NCBI GenBank assembly: GCA_025765595.1
Contig: JAIVFH010000004.1
Location: 662,427-726,426, forward strand
Reading direction: 5' to 3'
From: Obelidium mucronatum
Taxonomy: Eukaryota > Chytridiomycota > Chytridiomycetes > Chytridiales > Chytriomycetaceae
DNA: 64,000 bases
The translations under genes were made by a program, and so were the position numbers. The first letter of the stretch is position 1; each line of letters begins with the position of its first letter. The notes under the pieces were generated by a model. That model was given only the letters and a program-made list of their open reading frames with translations, was not told the DNA's origin and did no database searches. This document shows positions 34,296 to 44,936 of this stretch, piece after piece.

Positions 34296-36066
34296 CTAAT
34301 GATCCTGATCGTGGTCTCCATCATACATTTCGCGATCATCAAACTCATTCATTTCTTTATCCCGTCGCAGCCGTTGAGCACCCCCTTGCCCATATTTATC
34401 TTGATCCACCCTCAACTCTGGATTCTTATCATCCATCTCATCAACCTCCCAACCCCCCGTATCCGGATTGAAACCATCCAAATCTGGCGGGATTTCATTC
34501 ATAGCAACACTCGGGGCCCAATTCACCTGCCTCAAATTCTCAGCAATAGCCACCCGGATCTGATCCAAATACTGTCTCGTATTCGCATTCTCAGCATTCC
34601 GGTCCACATTATTACTATGAAGACGGAAATCAGGTCCATAATGCATATAGTACTGGTTCTGAGGCAACTCATTGGGCAAATCAGTTCCCGTACAGACACC
34701 CGTTTCATACGCCCACGCTCGCGCAACATTTCGGATCGTGTACCCGCCACCCCCGAGGACCATCAACGGGACTTTGAACTTTTTCATAAAGGCGACGCAG
34801 GCTCCGTGGCCCTTGACACTGAGGTTGAAGGAACCGAGACGGTCTCCGGCGAGTGAGTCGGCGCCGCATTGGAGGACCACGGCGGAGGGTTGGTATACGT
34901 CCATTACGTTTTGCATGACTTTTTCGAATATGTAGGCGTAGGAGGCATCGTCTATTTTTTTTTTTTTTGAAGTGTTAAAGAAAGACATTCAGAAATCCAA
35001 AGAAGTGCTATTTTTCTTTACCAATGTGTTCTTGTAGTGGGACATTGACAGCATACGCTTTTCCAGTGCGAATACCAATTTCGTCTAATGACCCTGTTCC
35101 AGGGAAAAAGGATCCATCATACCGATGGAAAGACACCGTCATGACGCGATCGGATTGATAAAAGGCTTCCTGGACACCTGATTCAATTCGTTTAAAAAAT
35201 CAACGAAATAAGGGGGAGTTATGAAACAACAAAAACGATTTACCATCTCCGTGATGGACATCAATATCAATATAAACGACACGAGGGTATATCCTGAGAA
35301 GCTGAAGTATTCCAAGTACAATATCATTGACATAACAGAAGCCAGACGCCTCAAACTTTTTGGCGTGGTGAAGACCGCCAGACCAGTTGATGGCGATTTC
35401 CGACCCAGAACACAACTTTCGCGCCCCTTCAATGGATCCGCCAGCAGCTATTTTTTTCAAACAAACAAGTTGAATTAAATTTGAGAGGAGAGAGACTGTT
35501 TGAAAAATAACCACATGTACTCACACAATCGACAAAAATCGTACAGCCCTTCAAAAACAGGACAATCATCCACACCCACATTGAAACGACCCAAAAACTT
35601 TGAGAATGCATTTGCATTGTCTGGCGTGACACGACGCAGAAACTCAATGTAATCTTCGCTGTGAAATTCGCACATTTCGGCTTCCGTGGCACGACGCTGC
35701 GTGTAGCAATGCATTTTTTTATGCAGACCGTATCCAATGATTAAGTTGTGTGCGAGACTTTTTTTGGAGGGTTGAAGGAGATGCAGCAAATCAGTATGGT
35801 GAGGCGGACTCAGTTCATCAGGAAAAATTCACCCGAGACGAGCAGGTTTCATGGGATGGCCCTCGCCGTAGTGGAACTTTGAATGTAGTTTCTGTTCATG
35901 TTTTGTTGGTTGGAGGAGAGAGCAAAGCACTTGAGCAAAGTACTAGTTTTAAAGACTCTAGCCTACCATTGTAGAAGTAGCATACTTTCTCTTTGTTTGT
36001 GGCCGTCAGGTTGACGTTGAGCAGCGATGATGGGCCAGGCCCTGCCGTTGTGGAGTATGAGGACAT
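34296..36066 (-). CDS. RPD3: Class I histone deacetylase (RPD3/HDAC1 type)
   Basis: Zinc-dependent lysine deacetylase of nuclear corepressor complexes. Six exons (36066-35967, 35891-35833, 35757-35525, 35447-35244, 35177-35022, 34951-34296), about 468 aa. Family blocks: [56 protein letters not shown] with the catalytic His pair, [36 protein letters not shown] and [17 protein letters not shown]. Tail is acidic and polar. The exon lengths sum to one base too many: the frame breaks by a single nucleotide between exon 1 and the HYGEGHP block (candidate site the AAA near 35879). Divergent from NAXE, 50 bp apart. Confidence 0.92.
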
Positions 36067-36116
36067 GTTCTTCTTTTTTGTGCAAGTTAAAATTAAAACC
36101 ATTACTTAACGAATCC
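36067..36116. promoter_or_regulatory. 50-bp bidirectional spacer between RPD3 and NAXE
   Basis: Lies between the divergent start codons at 36066 and 36117. It is A/T-rich and flanked on the right by about 1.4 kb of very GC-rich coding sequence. No TATA box seen. Confidence 0.55.
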
Positions 36117-36883
36117 ATGCGGTACATTTCCGGCGGCCACGGCGCAGGCGATAGACGCGCACCTGCTTTCCGAGGGCGGGTTCGTGCTGCCGCAGCTGAT
36201 GGAGCTCGCGGGCCTCGCGGTCGCGGAGGCGGCGCTGCGGGTTGCGCGACCCGCGGCGCCCGGATGCACCGGCGCGCTCGTCGTGTGCGGGCCGGGCAAC
36301 AACGGCGGCGACGGACTCGTCGGCGCGCGCCACTTGGCGCACTTTGGTAAAGCATGTTCCGTCGTTGACTCTCTCTCATAAGACTGTTGAAGGGTTTGCG
36401 CCGGTCGTCGTCGTGCTGCCCGCGCGCCGCGCCGCGTTTGCGCATCTCGTGGCGCAGCTGGCGCCGCTCGCCGCCGTCGCCGTCGTTGCGGAAATGCCGC
36501 CGGCGGACGCCGTCGCCGCGTCGTGCCGCGTGGTCGTCGACGCCGTGTTTGGCTTTAGTTTTGCGGGCGCCGCGGGCGTGCGGCCGCCGTTCGTCGCCGT
36601 GCTCGCGGCGCTGAAGACGCTCGAGGGCCGCGTGCCGCTGCTGTCCGTCGACGTGCCGTCCGGCTGGGACGTCGCGCGCGGCAACACGAGCGGCCTGGGC
36701 GTCGAGCCGAGTGCGCTGCTGTCGCTGACGGCGCCGAAGGAATGCGCGCGCTTCTTTGCCGGCCGCCACTTTGTCGGCGGCCGCTTTGTGCCGGACGACG
36801 TGCAGCGGCTGTTTGGCGTCGATGTGCCGGCGTACGAGGGCAGCGCACAGTGTGTTGAAATAGACCCAATAAAACCTTGTTGA
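36117..36883 (+). CDS. NAXE: NAD(P)H-hydrate epimerase (YjeF N-terminal domain)
   Basis: Repairs damaged NAD(P)H by epimerising R-NAD(P)HX for the dehydratase. Exons 36117-36346 and 36393-36883, about 239 aa. Blocks: PQLMELAGLAVAEAAL, CGPGNNGGDGLVGARHL (nucleotide-binding loop), VDAVFGFSFAGAAGVRPPF with the catalytic-type Asp, SVDVPSGWDVARGN, SLTAPKECARFF and GGRFVPDDV. The start MRYI and the downstream frame are out of step by one base at the TTT near 36127, and exon lengths sum to one base too many. Very high GC and Val/Ala/Arg-rich codon use differ from neighbours. COG3 starts 8 bp after its stop, and an AATAAA lies within its own last codons. Confidence 0.88.
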
Positions 36884-36891
36884 TCAGAAGA

Positions 36892-39800
36892 ATGGCGACT
36901 GCATCGTGGGACGCTGTCACGAAGCTCAGCGCGGAGCAGAGCGCCAGCGTAGACTTGCTCGCGGGGTACATGCAGCAGCGCAGTGCGAAAGCGGAGAACA
37001 GCGCATTGAGTGTGTCGAGTGTCGAGCGACCGCCGTCGAGCGCGCCAAACAGCAGCAACAACAACAACACCACCGCCTGCAAAAGCGACTCGCTCGCGTC
37101 GACCAGCGACTTCCTCGCGTGGTTCGCGCAGGTCGAGCGCGAGATCGAGGCGCAGCACGCGCAGCGCTACTGGACGCACGTGGCGGCGCTCGAGGCGCGC
37201 GCGGCGGACTGCAAGGCGCTGCTGGCGGCGACGCGCGCGGCGGCGGCGCTGGTGGCGGCCGAGCAGACGCACTTTGCGTTCGTGGCGGGCAAGACGGCGC
37301 AGCTGCAGACCGAGTGCGAGGCGCTGCTGGCCGAGCAGCAGGCGCTCGAGGCGCTGGCCCAGGACCTGCAGGACCGTCTTCTGAAGTTCAATGTGCTCGA
37401 GCCGGTGGTGCGGCTGTTCAACGGGACCGGCGTCGACGGCGTGGTGCTGGACACCGAGTTTGTGCCCATGCTGGCGCGGCTGGACGACTCGCTGGCCTTT
37501 GTCGAAGCGCATGTGGGCATTCTTTCGTATTTGATTGATTCGTACGCGTCGTGTCGCGATCAGCCGCTGATTGTTTGTTTGATATTCCACAGAGTCAATA
37601 CAAGGACGCCGACTTGTATCGCATGAAGTTCCGCCAATGCATCACACGCGGCCTCTCTCTGATTAAAATGTACTTTGTCAATGCCATGCGGTCTCTGGGC
37701 GACGAAATCACGCGTCAACTCCATGATGTGCAAGCAGCATGCGACAACAACACAGGCAACCTCATCCACTTCCCAAAGTCTACAAACGGCCCTGTTTTAT
37801 GCGAAATTCAAAACTACTGCTGATGGAGGAGGGCTGAGGGCTCTGATTGCTGAAATTGAAGCACGTATTCCAAGCCATCCAGAATATCATGGACTTCTTG
37901 GTGAATGCTTAAATGCGTATTTTACTGTGCGCGAAAGTTTAGTGAAGAGTGGCGTTGAAAAAGTTGTGGATGGGCTATTGCAAGAGAGTACTGATGTCTT
38001 GCAAGTCGCCAAAAACGGAGCTGCCTATATTATGAGCCTTTCTGCTGATGAATGTGCTTTATTCAATCATTATTTTGTTCGTGGAGATGCGGAATTGATG
38101 TGAGTTTATCGTTTGTCTTTTTCCTCTGTATGGAATCTTGAAATCCCCCCAAAAAAACAAACAGCCAATATTTGGACAGACTATCAGTCTCGTTGTACGA
38201 CCATTTACGTCCCCGAATTGTTCGTGAACAACGGATCGACATTCTTGCAGACTTGTGTCGCTCACTCTACCTCCATTTGGAATCCGTTGAATCCCTCACT
38301 AGTACAACAGCAGTCGGATCTGTTCCAGATTCAAAGCTTGCGGAAGGCAGTGGAGCTCCAGTAAAATATGTTGTTGGAAAGATTCTCGAAGATGCTCAAG
38401 AACGATTGGCTTTCCGAGCGGCCGAATACAGTTGAGTATTCAATTCACGTCTCTTGTTTCTTATTTTGAATTTCTTATTTTACTTATTCTTCTTCAGTAC
38501 GAAATGAAATTGAGACTTTCAGTCCAAAAGATCGTGAATTGGACGTTTTTGCTCGAAGCAAACAATGTATGAAATCACATCCGCGTGTTACCCTTCTGAT
38601 TGATTGTTTCCCTCCATGTTAGTACCTATTCCAAATGCCATGATGGTGCAAGCCAATATGGTACCAGATCTTGTTCCTGAAATCCCAGTCGAAGAACAAG
38701 ACTCGTCCAATACTAGTACTTCTCCAGGGCAGACGTCCATATCTGCACCACCACCGCAAGACACGTCTCCAACTTCATCTGATATAAGGAGCCCAGTTCT
38801 CCCACCACGAACTGCAAGTACTGCCTCGATTATGAGTGAAAGTCAAGAAGAGCAAGTGGCAAAAACAATCAGTGCTGGGAAATTAGTGTATGGATCTGGC
38901 GAGTGGTATCCAACATTGCACAAATCCCTTTATATTTTGGGCAAGTTATATCGTGCTGTTCCAGTTAAGATTCTTGTTCTTTTTTTCGGTATGCGAGTGT
39001 AGTTTTAACATTTTGGGTGACTGCCTTGCCTTTGTAGAAACCAATTTTTGAAGATTTGGCGCAAGAGGCAATTGATTTGTGTCGCAAGAGTATGATATCT
39101 GCTTCAGAGATTATTGCGACCAAGAATGTAACGTTTTTTTTTGGTCTTGCGAAATTGTATAAATTGATTATTTCCTTGCTGCAGACTCGTTTGGATGGAC
39201 AGTTCTTTTTGATAAAGAACTTGCTCATGCTACGTGAACAGATTGCGCCGTTTGATTCCACGTTTGTGAGAAAAGAAGATGTAATCGACTTCTCAAAATC
39301 ACAGGTATGCAAAATTATATGGCCGCACCTGTCCTTTCCTGCTTTTTAACCAAGACAAACACACACACACACACAAACTACAACAGATGCGCTTACCACA
39401 GTCTTCAAAAGCAAGTGGGGAATCAGCACACTCCCGACATTAGGCCTCACATTCCTGACAACCCAACTCCCATCCCTCATGATCCCCACACTAATCCAAC
39501 AAGTCTCCAAAGACTCGAAACTCAGTGTAAACTTGAGCCTCAAACAAACCTGCGAGGAAATGATTCTCGACACTGTCAAGGCATGTGTAGAACCTGTATC
39601 GAGTTTCATGATCAAAGTGACTGCGTTTCGTTTGAAAGCTGTCAAGACAGATGCACGAGATAAGCTGGGTATGCAGGCATTCGCGTCTCCACAAAAGTGT
39701 GTGGAGTGTAGCAATTTGTTTGCTGCCAGTGTGCAGACAAAGATTGGGGCTGTTGTTGCCAAGATGGGAGATTATTTGGGGGATAAGAGGACTGAGGCGG

Positions 39801-39964
39801 TTCTGCTCTTGCATATAAAGGGGAATATTGTTGAGAGTTATACGAGTTTCCATGCGGTGGTGGTTGCGGAGCATAGTAATCTTGTGTTGGAGGGGTTGTT
39901 GAGTGTGGAGGATGTTTCGGCGTTGGTGGATGTCTGTTGTGCGCAGAATATGCGGTTGGTTTGA
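36892..39964 (+). CDS. COG3: Conserved oligomeric Golgi complex subunit 3
   Basis: Tethering-complex subunit (Sec34 family) for retrograde Golgi vesicles. Exons: 36892-37512, 37593-38099, 38165-38430, 38498-38566, 38623-38963, 39038-39127, 39185-39304 and a last exon to 39964. Blocks: FLAWFAQVEREIEAQ, HFAFVAGKTAQLQTECEAL, LLKFNVLEPVVRLFN, FVPMLARLDDSLAFVEAHSQ, LYRMKFRQCI, LSVSLYDHLRPRIVREQRI, LEDAQERLAFRAA, WYPTLHKSLYILGKLYR, GQFFLIKNLLMLREQIAPF. Exon 1 is GC-rich, the rest is not. Two frame problems: one extra base between about 37700 and 37770 in exon 2, and the last exon, where the AG at 39386 is one base out of phase while 39415 would be in phase. Confidence 0.9.
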
Positions 39965-40027
39965 AAATAAATAGATAGGTTTTCACTGCATGATAGCACG
40001 TGCTTGTGTTTTGCTTTTTCAGCTTGT

Positions 40028-40138
40028 TTGTCCCATCCAAAGATGAATAAGAGCGGTTATAAATATTTATCTTACACACCTAAAATTGTCCCATCCAAAG
40101 ATGAATAAGAGTGGTTATAAATATTTTTCACACCTAAA
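40028..40138 (+). repeat. Two-copy tandem duplication (58 and 53 bp) after COG3
   Basis: The core tcccatccaaagatgaataa followed by gagcggttataaatattt and a cacacctaaa end occurs at 40028-40085 and again at 40086-40138 with one substitution and a small deletion. Confidence 0.9.
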
Positions 40139-40632
40139 GCGGGGACTCACGATTGTCGTAGGAGACATCAACGAGCATTGCAACATCTATATGCAAAACT
40201 GCCGACTCCGCCCACCCCTGCCAATCATTCCCCAGCGATTGGAACCATTGCTCCTGATCCATCAATTGCATTGGTGGCTTCCATTTCTACAAGTCTGATA
40301 GCCACATCAACCCAGTGTATCTTCCTCCATAAATCAAAACAAAATAAAGATAAATTTTCTGTAAATATGTTTATTAGTTTTAATAACGATTCAATTTAAT
40401 TAGACAACCGGCGGAGCTTTGAGAATCGGTGTCGGAGTTCCGGCGAAGTCTTTCGGATATGGACCGGCGCACCAGCGTCATTCTAGAACTGAGAAATCTG
40501 AGTCCTAATAATAACAGTTGATCGGAGGTAAGCAATTCAGGTTAAAAACCGTGGGATAAGAGCACTGGGCATATTATACGTTTGAATTATTAGGGTCTCT
40601 CCGTGCCAGATTCATACTTTGTATTGTTACAG
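40139..40632. other. Intergenic stretch, no supported gene
   Basis: Short open frames exist on both strands. One minus-strand tail near 40410-40480 (WCAGPYPKDFAGTPTPILK) and one plus frame near 40180-40330 (LPTPPTPANHSPAIG) look exon-like in composition, but neither connects to a start or a known family. Confidence 0.5.
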
Positions 40633-41363
40633 CTAGCTTGAGCTTCCCGAAAGATCCGATTCATCCTTCACGACCAGGTCATCTTGTTCAAATACAACAT
40701 CAGCAATCGCTGCGATACGCTTCAAGCTCCCCACGTACTCGGTTGTAAATTTTGAATGAGGAATAATGACGAAAGGTTTCTGAGTACTGGTCTGTGGTAA
40801 TTTAGCATCGTGTATTCTTCTCGTAGTATCAGCATTCAGAGCTTTCAATATGTCCCATTCTGACTGCGAAAACAGAGAAGGAAGAGGTGTAGTATCCTAT
40901 AGTCCCACCAGGCTAATTTTGTTGGTACACTCGGTTGGCCAAGTTGTCCGGCTTTTGCTGCAAGCAAGTCACCCATTGTAGGTTTCTTGTAAGCTTTGTC
41001 AAAATCGTAGATGACAAAGATTTCGTTTGCGATAGCATCCAAATACTTTCTACAAGAAGCTTCAGAGCTCATTCCCTTGTAAGTGAGTTGTTTTTTGGAA
41101 CTGCCAATGGGAGCTGGTATAGGTAATTCCTCCACAGTCACCACCATTGGCTTCCAAGGGATTTTTTTCAAATCAGTAACAGGAGTTTCTGGGTCAATTT
41201 CAGTGGTTCCTGTGAGTTGAGCAGCGTCATAGGAGTTGAGCAAGTGAGGATACTTGTTCTTGATAGCACCTCTGAAGTCTGAAACGTTAGAGCAACCATC
41301 AGTAGAGACTTGTTCCTTGTAGTTCTTGTTTCCCAGTACGAGTTTAACGAAATGAAGCGTCAT
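40633..41363 (-). CDS. Crinkler-like (CRN) protein, short
   Basis: Two exons (41363-40929, 40863-40633; 65-nt intron) give 221 aa. The N-terminus MTLHFVKLVLGNKNYKEQVS, then VSDFRGAIKNKYPHLLNSYD and EIDPETPVTDLKKIPWKPM, has the ubiquitin-like layout of Crinkler N-terminal domains known from oomycetes and chytrids. The C-terminal half (VEELPIPAPIGSSKKQ, PFVIIPHSKFTTEYVGSLK, ending Asp/Ser-rich) is not a recognised effector domain, and the protein is shorter than full CRNs. It marks the switch from housekeeping genes to repeat-rich DNA. Function (effector, self-directed factor or relic) is open. Confidence 0.6.
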
Positions 41364-43087
41364 TTTTGAAGAAAAAAGGGAAGAACAGTTTGTACCCAAA
41401 AAGAAGGAAATGGAAAGATTATACGTTCCTAAATCTTCCGAAATTTCTTCCGGAAGTTGCGAGGATCAAACAGTTGCATGAACGAGAGATGGGCAATTGT
41501 GTTGCGATGGTATGACGTCACTGGAGCCGCGAGAGTTACGGGGGGTGCGCCTTCTGCCGCCGCCGCAGCCCCAGCCGCTGGGGAAGCTTTTGATTTAAAC
41601 TACCAGTGGCCTTGGCCACCTTGCAGCAACCGTCCAAAGAGATTATTTCTCTTTAAGTAAATTTATTTTATTCCACTGTATTCCATGGTCAGTCATCTCG
41701 GAACTTGACAGATTATTAAAGAAATTGAGACTGAACTCCGATCTACTGCAGTTTTATCATAGCAACTTTGTTGTGTTGGTGATTGTGTTGGGGACAAGAT
41801 CTCCAAATTCCGCACCATTGGACGATTGTGCTCTTTTTTGAGCTTATCCGGCTAGTTGGTGTTTGGAGAGTTTAAGTACACCTTTTTGAACATTTCGTTT
41901 GATGGGGCAACGTGACACATCGGTTACCCAGACCACTTGAAGTCGCGTCGTCTCGTGTCGTCTCTCTGTCTCTGCATCGCACTCACCTGTTGGTTCGAAT
42001 CTATTAAGGTTGACAAGCTTGTCGATCGTGGTAGCTGACCCATTTGTGTGTAAGTCAAACAGCCACCGGCTGCCATCCCTTTCGACAATCCCTGTTCTTT
42101 TCTTCAGTTCTTTGTTGTAATCTCACACACCACCCCAAGTCTGAGAGATATGGCCAGGTACAAGCCAGCAAGACGAGACACGGAGCATTCGCGTGAAGCG
42201 CGTCAGAGTTTTTTGAGTCTTTGACATGCTACAGTTGTTTGAAGTGGGTGGACTTCATTTGGATGGGCCATCAGCCAGTTTTGCAACACTTTCGCAGTAT
42301 CCAAGGCAGTTTTTCTGGGAGGCCCATCAACCAGCAATCCGAATTACAGACACAGAGTTTCCACACAAGCTGGCCATGGCAGCAAAGGTCATACAGGCAG
42401 AGTGTGTGGTGTATTTCAAGATATGTATCTCCCCAGTATTGCTGATTAGGTCTCCAGGAACAACAGTGTTCGTGATTTTTCACACTCTTATTTTTCTCCT
42501 TGTTCGAAAATGCTTGGTTATTTGTGGTGGAATTTGGTATATCCTATTTTCTCCATGCTTGGCTCCTTTTCTTTTTTTATCCCAAAACTACCTGTTGTTA
42601 AAACTCCCATCCTTCTCCTCTGTCGATTGTGACGCTATCAAATTGCTCTCATTAGGTTATTACCGCCGCTCCTCCCAACCCTTGCCTTGCTTTGTCGCGC
42701 GTGGAATGAATTATTGACGCGCTGTTTGAAGGTACTTTGAATTGATGGTGGCTTGTGCTTGGCTTGACTTGGGTTCTGACACTTGTTTATCCTTGTTTGA
42801 ACCTAAAGGTTATTACCGCCGCTCCTCCCAACCCTTGCCTTGCTTCGTCGCGCGTGGAACAAATTATTGACGCGCTGTTTGAAGTTTAATTAGGGTTCTC
42901 GATTGCTCATAATTCAACACCGGCTGCTTGTCGTTACACACGCCGTCGTTACACACGCCGTCGGAATACTGTCGTAGTCAAACCAGTTATTCTTCTATAC
43001 ACACACACACACACATCTATCTATTACCTATCCTGTGCAACGGCAGCGACGAAGACTCTTAATCTAATTCGAATCGGAGCCTTCGTA
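41364..43087. other. Repeat-rich intergenic stretch with gene-like fragments
   Basis: A plus-strand fragment near 41405-41510 reads WKDYTFLNLPKFLPEVARI and then LHEREMGNC, with a possible intron after GNCVAMV, but has no start. An open frame from 42226 begins MLQLFEVGGLHLDGPSASF and is exon-like for about 70 codons before turning into low-quality sequence. Also present: a 77-bp direct repeat (42655 and 42808), a doubled cgttacacacgc unit near 42933-42960 and a short CA run near 43000. Confidence 0.5.
42655..42884 (+). repeat. 77-bp direct repeat, two copies
   Basis: 42655-42731 and 42808-42884 share ggttattaccgccgctcctc through gacgcgctgtttgaag with three substitutions and are separated by 76 bp. 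It may be a duplicated transposon end or a minisatellite seed. Confidence 0.9.
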
Positions 43088-43194
43088 TTGTGCTTTTTGC
43101 TCAAAATCGAAAAAAAGGGGCATTCATTTTGCGCCAACATTTTGCGCCATCGATTTGCGCCAACAGCTGCCACTGACCAACCACTTGTCCAATC

Positions 43195-44010
43195 ATGCTT
43201 GAAGAACCTGATCTGGGTTTGTGACATATTTGCCTACCGATTGCTCCTTCAAACAACGTAGATTGAAGTGTTGTAATATTTGATCCATTAGGCAACCTGC
43301 ATGTCCTCACCAATGCAGTTCTTGATGAAAATGGGGATATTTGAGAAGATTTTGATCTTCTGGACTTGCCAGAACGCATTGGCCTGTTTCGTTTCAAAGT
43401 CCAATTGAACGAGAAGCTGTTTGCCTCATCAACAAAACCAATTCGAACTGTTGAATTTGACATTGATGTCACCACGCTATCAGCCTTTCTGTTAATCCTT
43501 TTGAACAAAGTCAAAGAGAAATCCCTGATTCATCGTGGCGTGGTCCCAGATGGAGATGGTTTTAAGTGGGCCGACAAGAGTCTTGATGAATTTAGGCCAC
43601 AAGACTTACGTACATTTGTCTTCTTCAAAAAGAGCGTTGATAAAAAGGGATTTATTTCCTGCTCGGAGATAACAGTAGCTACTATGCAGTCTTGGGCGGG
43701 AAAAACAATTGCTGGAGTGGTATTTCGGTATTCTGCAGTTATTCAGAACAAGGACCACTACAACAGACTCCAATCTATAATCAAGCACGCAGAAGTTGAT
43801 CGAAGTGGAGCTGCAACTGAGTTGATTCATACGGAGTTGGTTTTAAAACTGAAAGAAACACACTCAGCAAACTACTCCACTCTTGAGGCCAATTGGGGTA
43901 TTTGGGCCAACTGGATATTGAAGCAACCCAGGCATACCGATGATCAACTTCTCAATCAGCCTCCCCCTTTGGTTACACTCCCGCCAAAGAGTACTCTTCA
44001 AACTCCATGA
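43195..44010 (+). CDS. Passenger ORF of the Tc1-like element, function unknown
   Basis: A 22-nt first exon (43195-43216, MLEEPDL) and a GT-AG intron to 43291 lead to NLHVLTNAVLDENGD. One in-frame TGA (43342) follows, then about 220 open codons: LDLPERIGLFRFKVQLNEKL, IRTVEFDIDVTTLSAFLLIL, LRTFVFFKKSVDKKGFISCS, NYSTLEANWGIWANWILKQP, ending overlapped by 38 bp with the 3' end of the transposase gene on the other strand. No homologous family recognised. The TGA makes this copy doubtful unless it is a hidden intron or a base error. Its length, biased codon pattern and position between the inverted repeats argue that it belongs to the element. Confidence 0.6.
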
Positions 44011-44936
44011 AAGCTTTAGAAACTACAACATCCAATGATCTGCCGCTGTTCTCCTTGTAAGTTCTCTGAAGGTGCCGCTTCACCAATCCAAAAACGACTT
44101 CAATTGGATTGAAGAATGGACAGTAGGCAGGCAAAAAAAAGACCTTTATCCCAAGGGACCGTAGATAATACACAATATTAGCATCACAATGAATACGGGC
44201 CCCGTCAAGAATCCAGATGGAATTCACACCAGGAAATTTAGATGCTTTTCCTCCTGTTGCAAACGTCCGGCAGCATTCAAAAAACTTTGTTCTATTGAAA
44301 TGTTCCGTCGGTAATAAAAGTTTCAATGACTCCATGGAAATTGATGAATGTGAGGAACGAGACTCGTGGCTTTCTGTTGAATTCTCCTCGATAGACTAAT
44401 CGTTCTCCTTTCTTGGCGTACCCTTGAGTTTGCAGCATTCCACGATTATCAAACGAAACTTCATCCAAAAACACAAGATTCTCTAAGAGCCAAGGCAAAC
44501 GACTTAGCTCCATTGCAAAACGGAACACATCATATTTCGAAATTTGAATTGCCCGACGTTCCAGAACCTTCCATGTCATTCCTGCTTCTTTCAAAATAAC
44601 AGAAACACTTGAAAGGCTGATTGAACACCCAGGGAATTGAGACTGAAATAAAACCTTTGCTTCATCAAGGAATAACGTAGGTTGGCGTTTGAAGAGATCT
44701 AGGATCCATTTTCGTCTCCTAGGTGTCAACTTCCGGTATGCTCGAGCCCGTTCCTTCCGAGATAAGCCTTCTCCTGACTCATATTGATTGATCCACAGAG
44801 CAATGGTGGATGGGACTTTTCCAAAGAGGGCAGCTACAGCTGACTTCTTGAGACCAAAGTTGTAGAATGCATACAACGCATGCTTTCTGACAGCAGGCGT
44901 TGCATGCGCGTGATGCACAAAGTCTCTTAATCCCAT
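43973..44936 (-). pseudogene. Tc1/mariner-like DDE transposase with one frame break
   Basis: N-terminal helix-turn-helix region (FVHHAHATPAVRKHALYAF, KSAVAALFGKVPSTIALWIN) and DDE domain: first Asp in ENLVFLDEVSFDNRG, second in SIWILDGARIHCD, third acidic residue in YCPFFNPIEVVFG. About 320 aa in all. Frame shifts by one extra base around 44290, between NFHGVIETFITDGTF and NRTKFFECC, where a stop appears in the upstream frame. Otherwise all catalytic residues are present. Either this copy is dead or the base is an error. Confidence 0.85.

Noticed and set aside
36376..37590. Long minus-strand and alternative plus frames across NAXE and COG3 (up to about 400 codons).
   Set aside because: Shadow frames of GC-rich coding sequence; Arg/Ala/Ser composition without domains, while the called frames match conserved families.
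37690..37765. A possible 28-nt GT-AG intron in COG3 (after CATGAT) that would mend the frame.
   Set aside because: Far shorter than any other intron in the window; a one-base indel is simpler.
41457..41660. Small plus frame rich in Ala/Pro/Trp.
   Set aside because: No start context, no conservation signal; part of it fits better as a shifted exon remnant.
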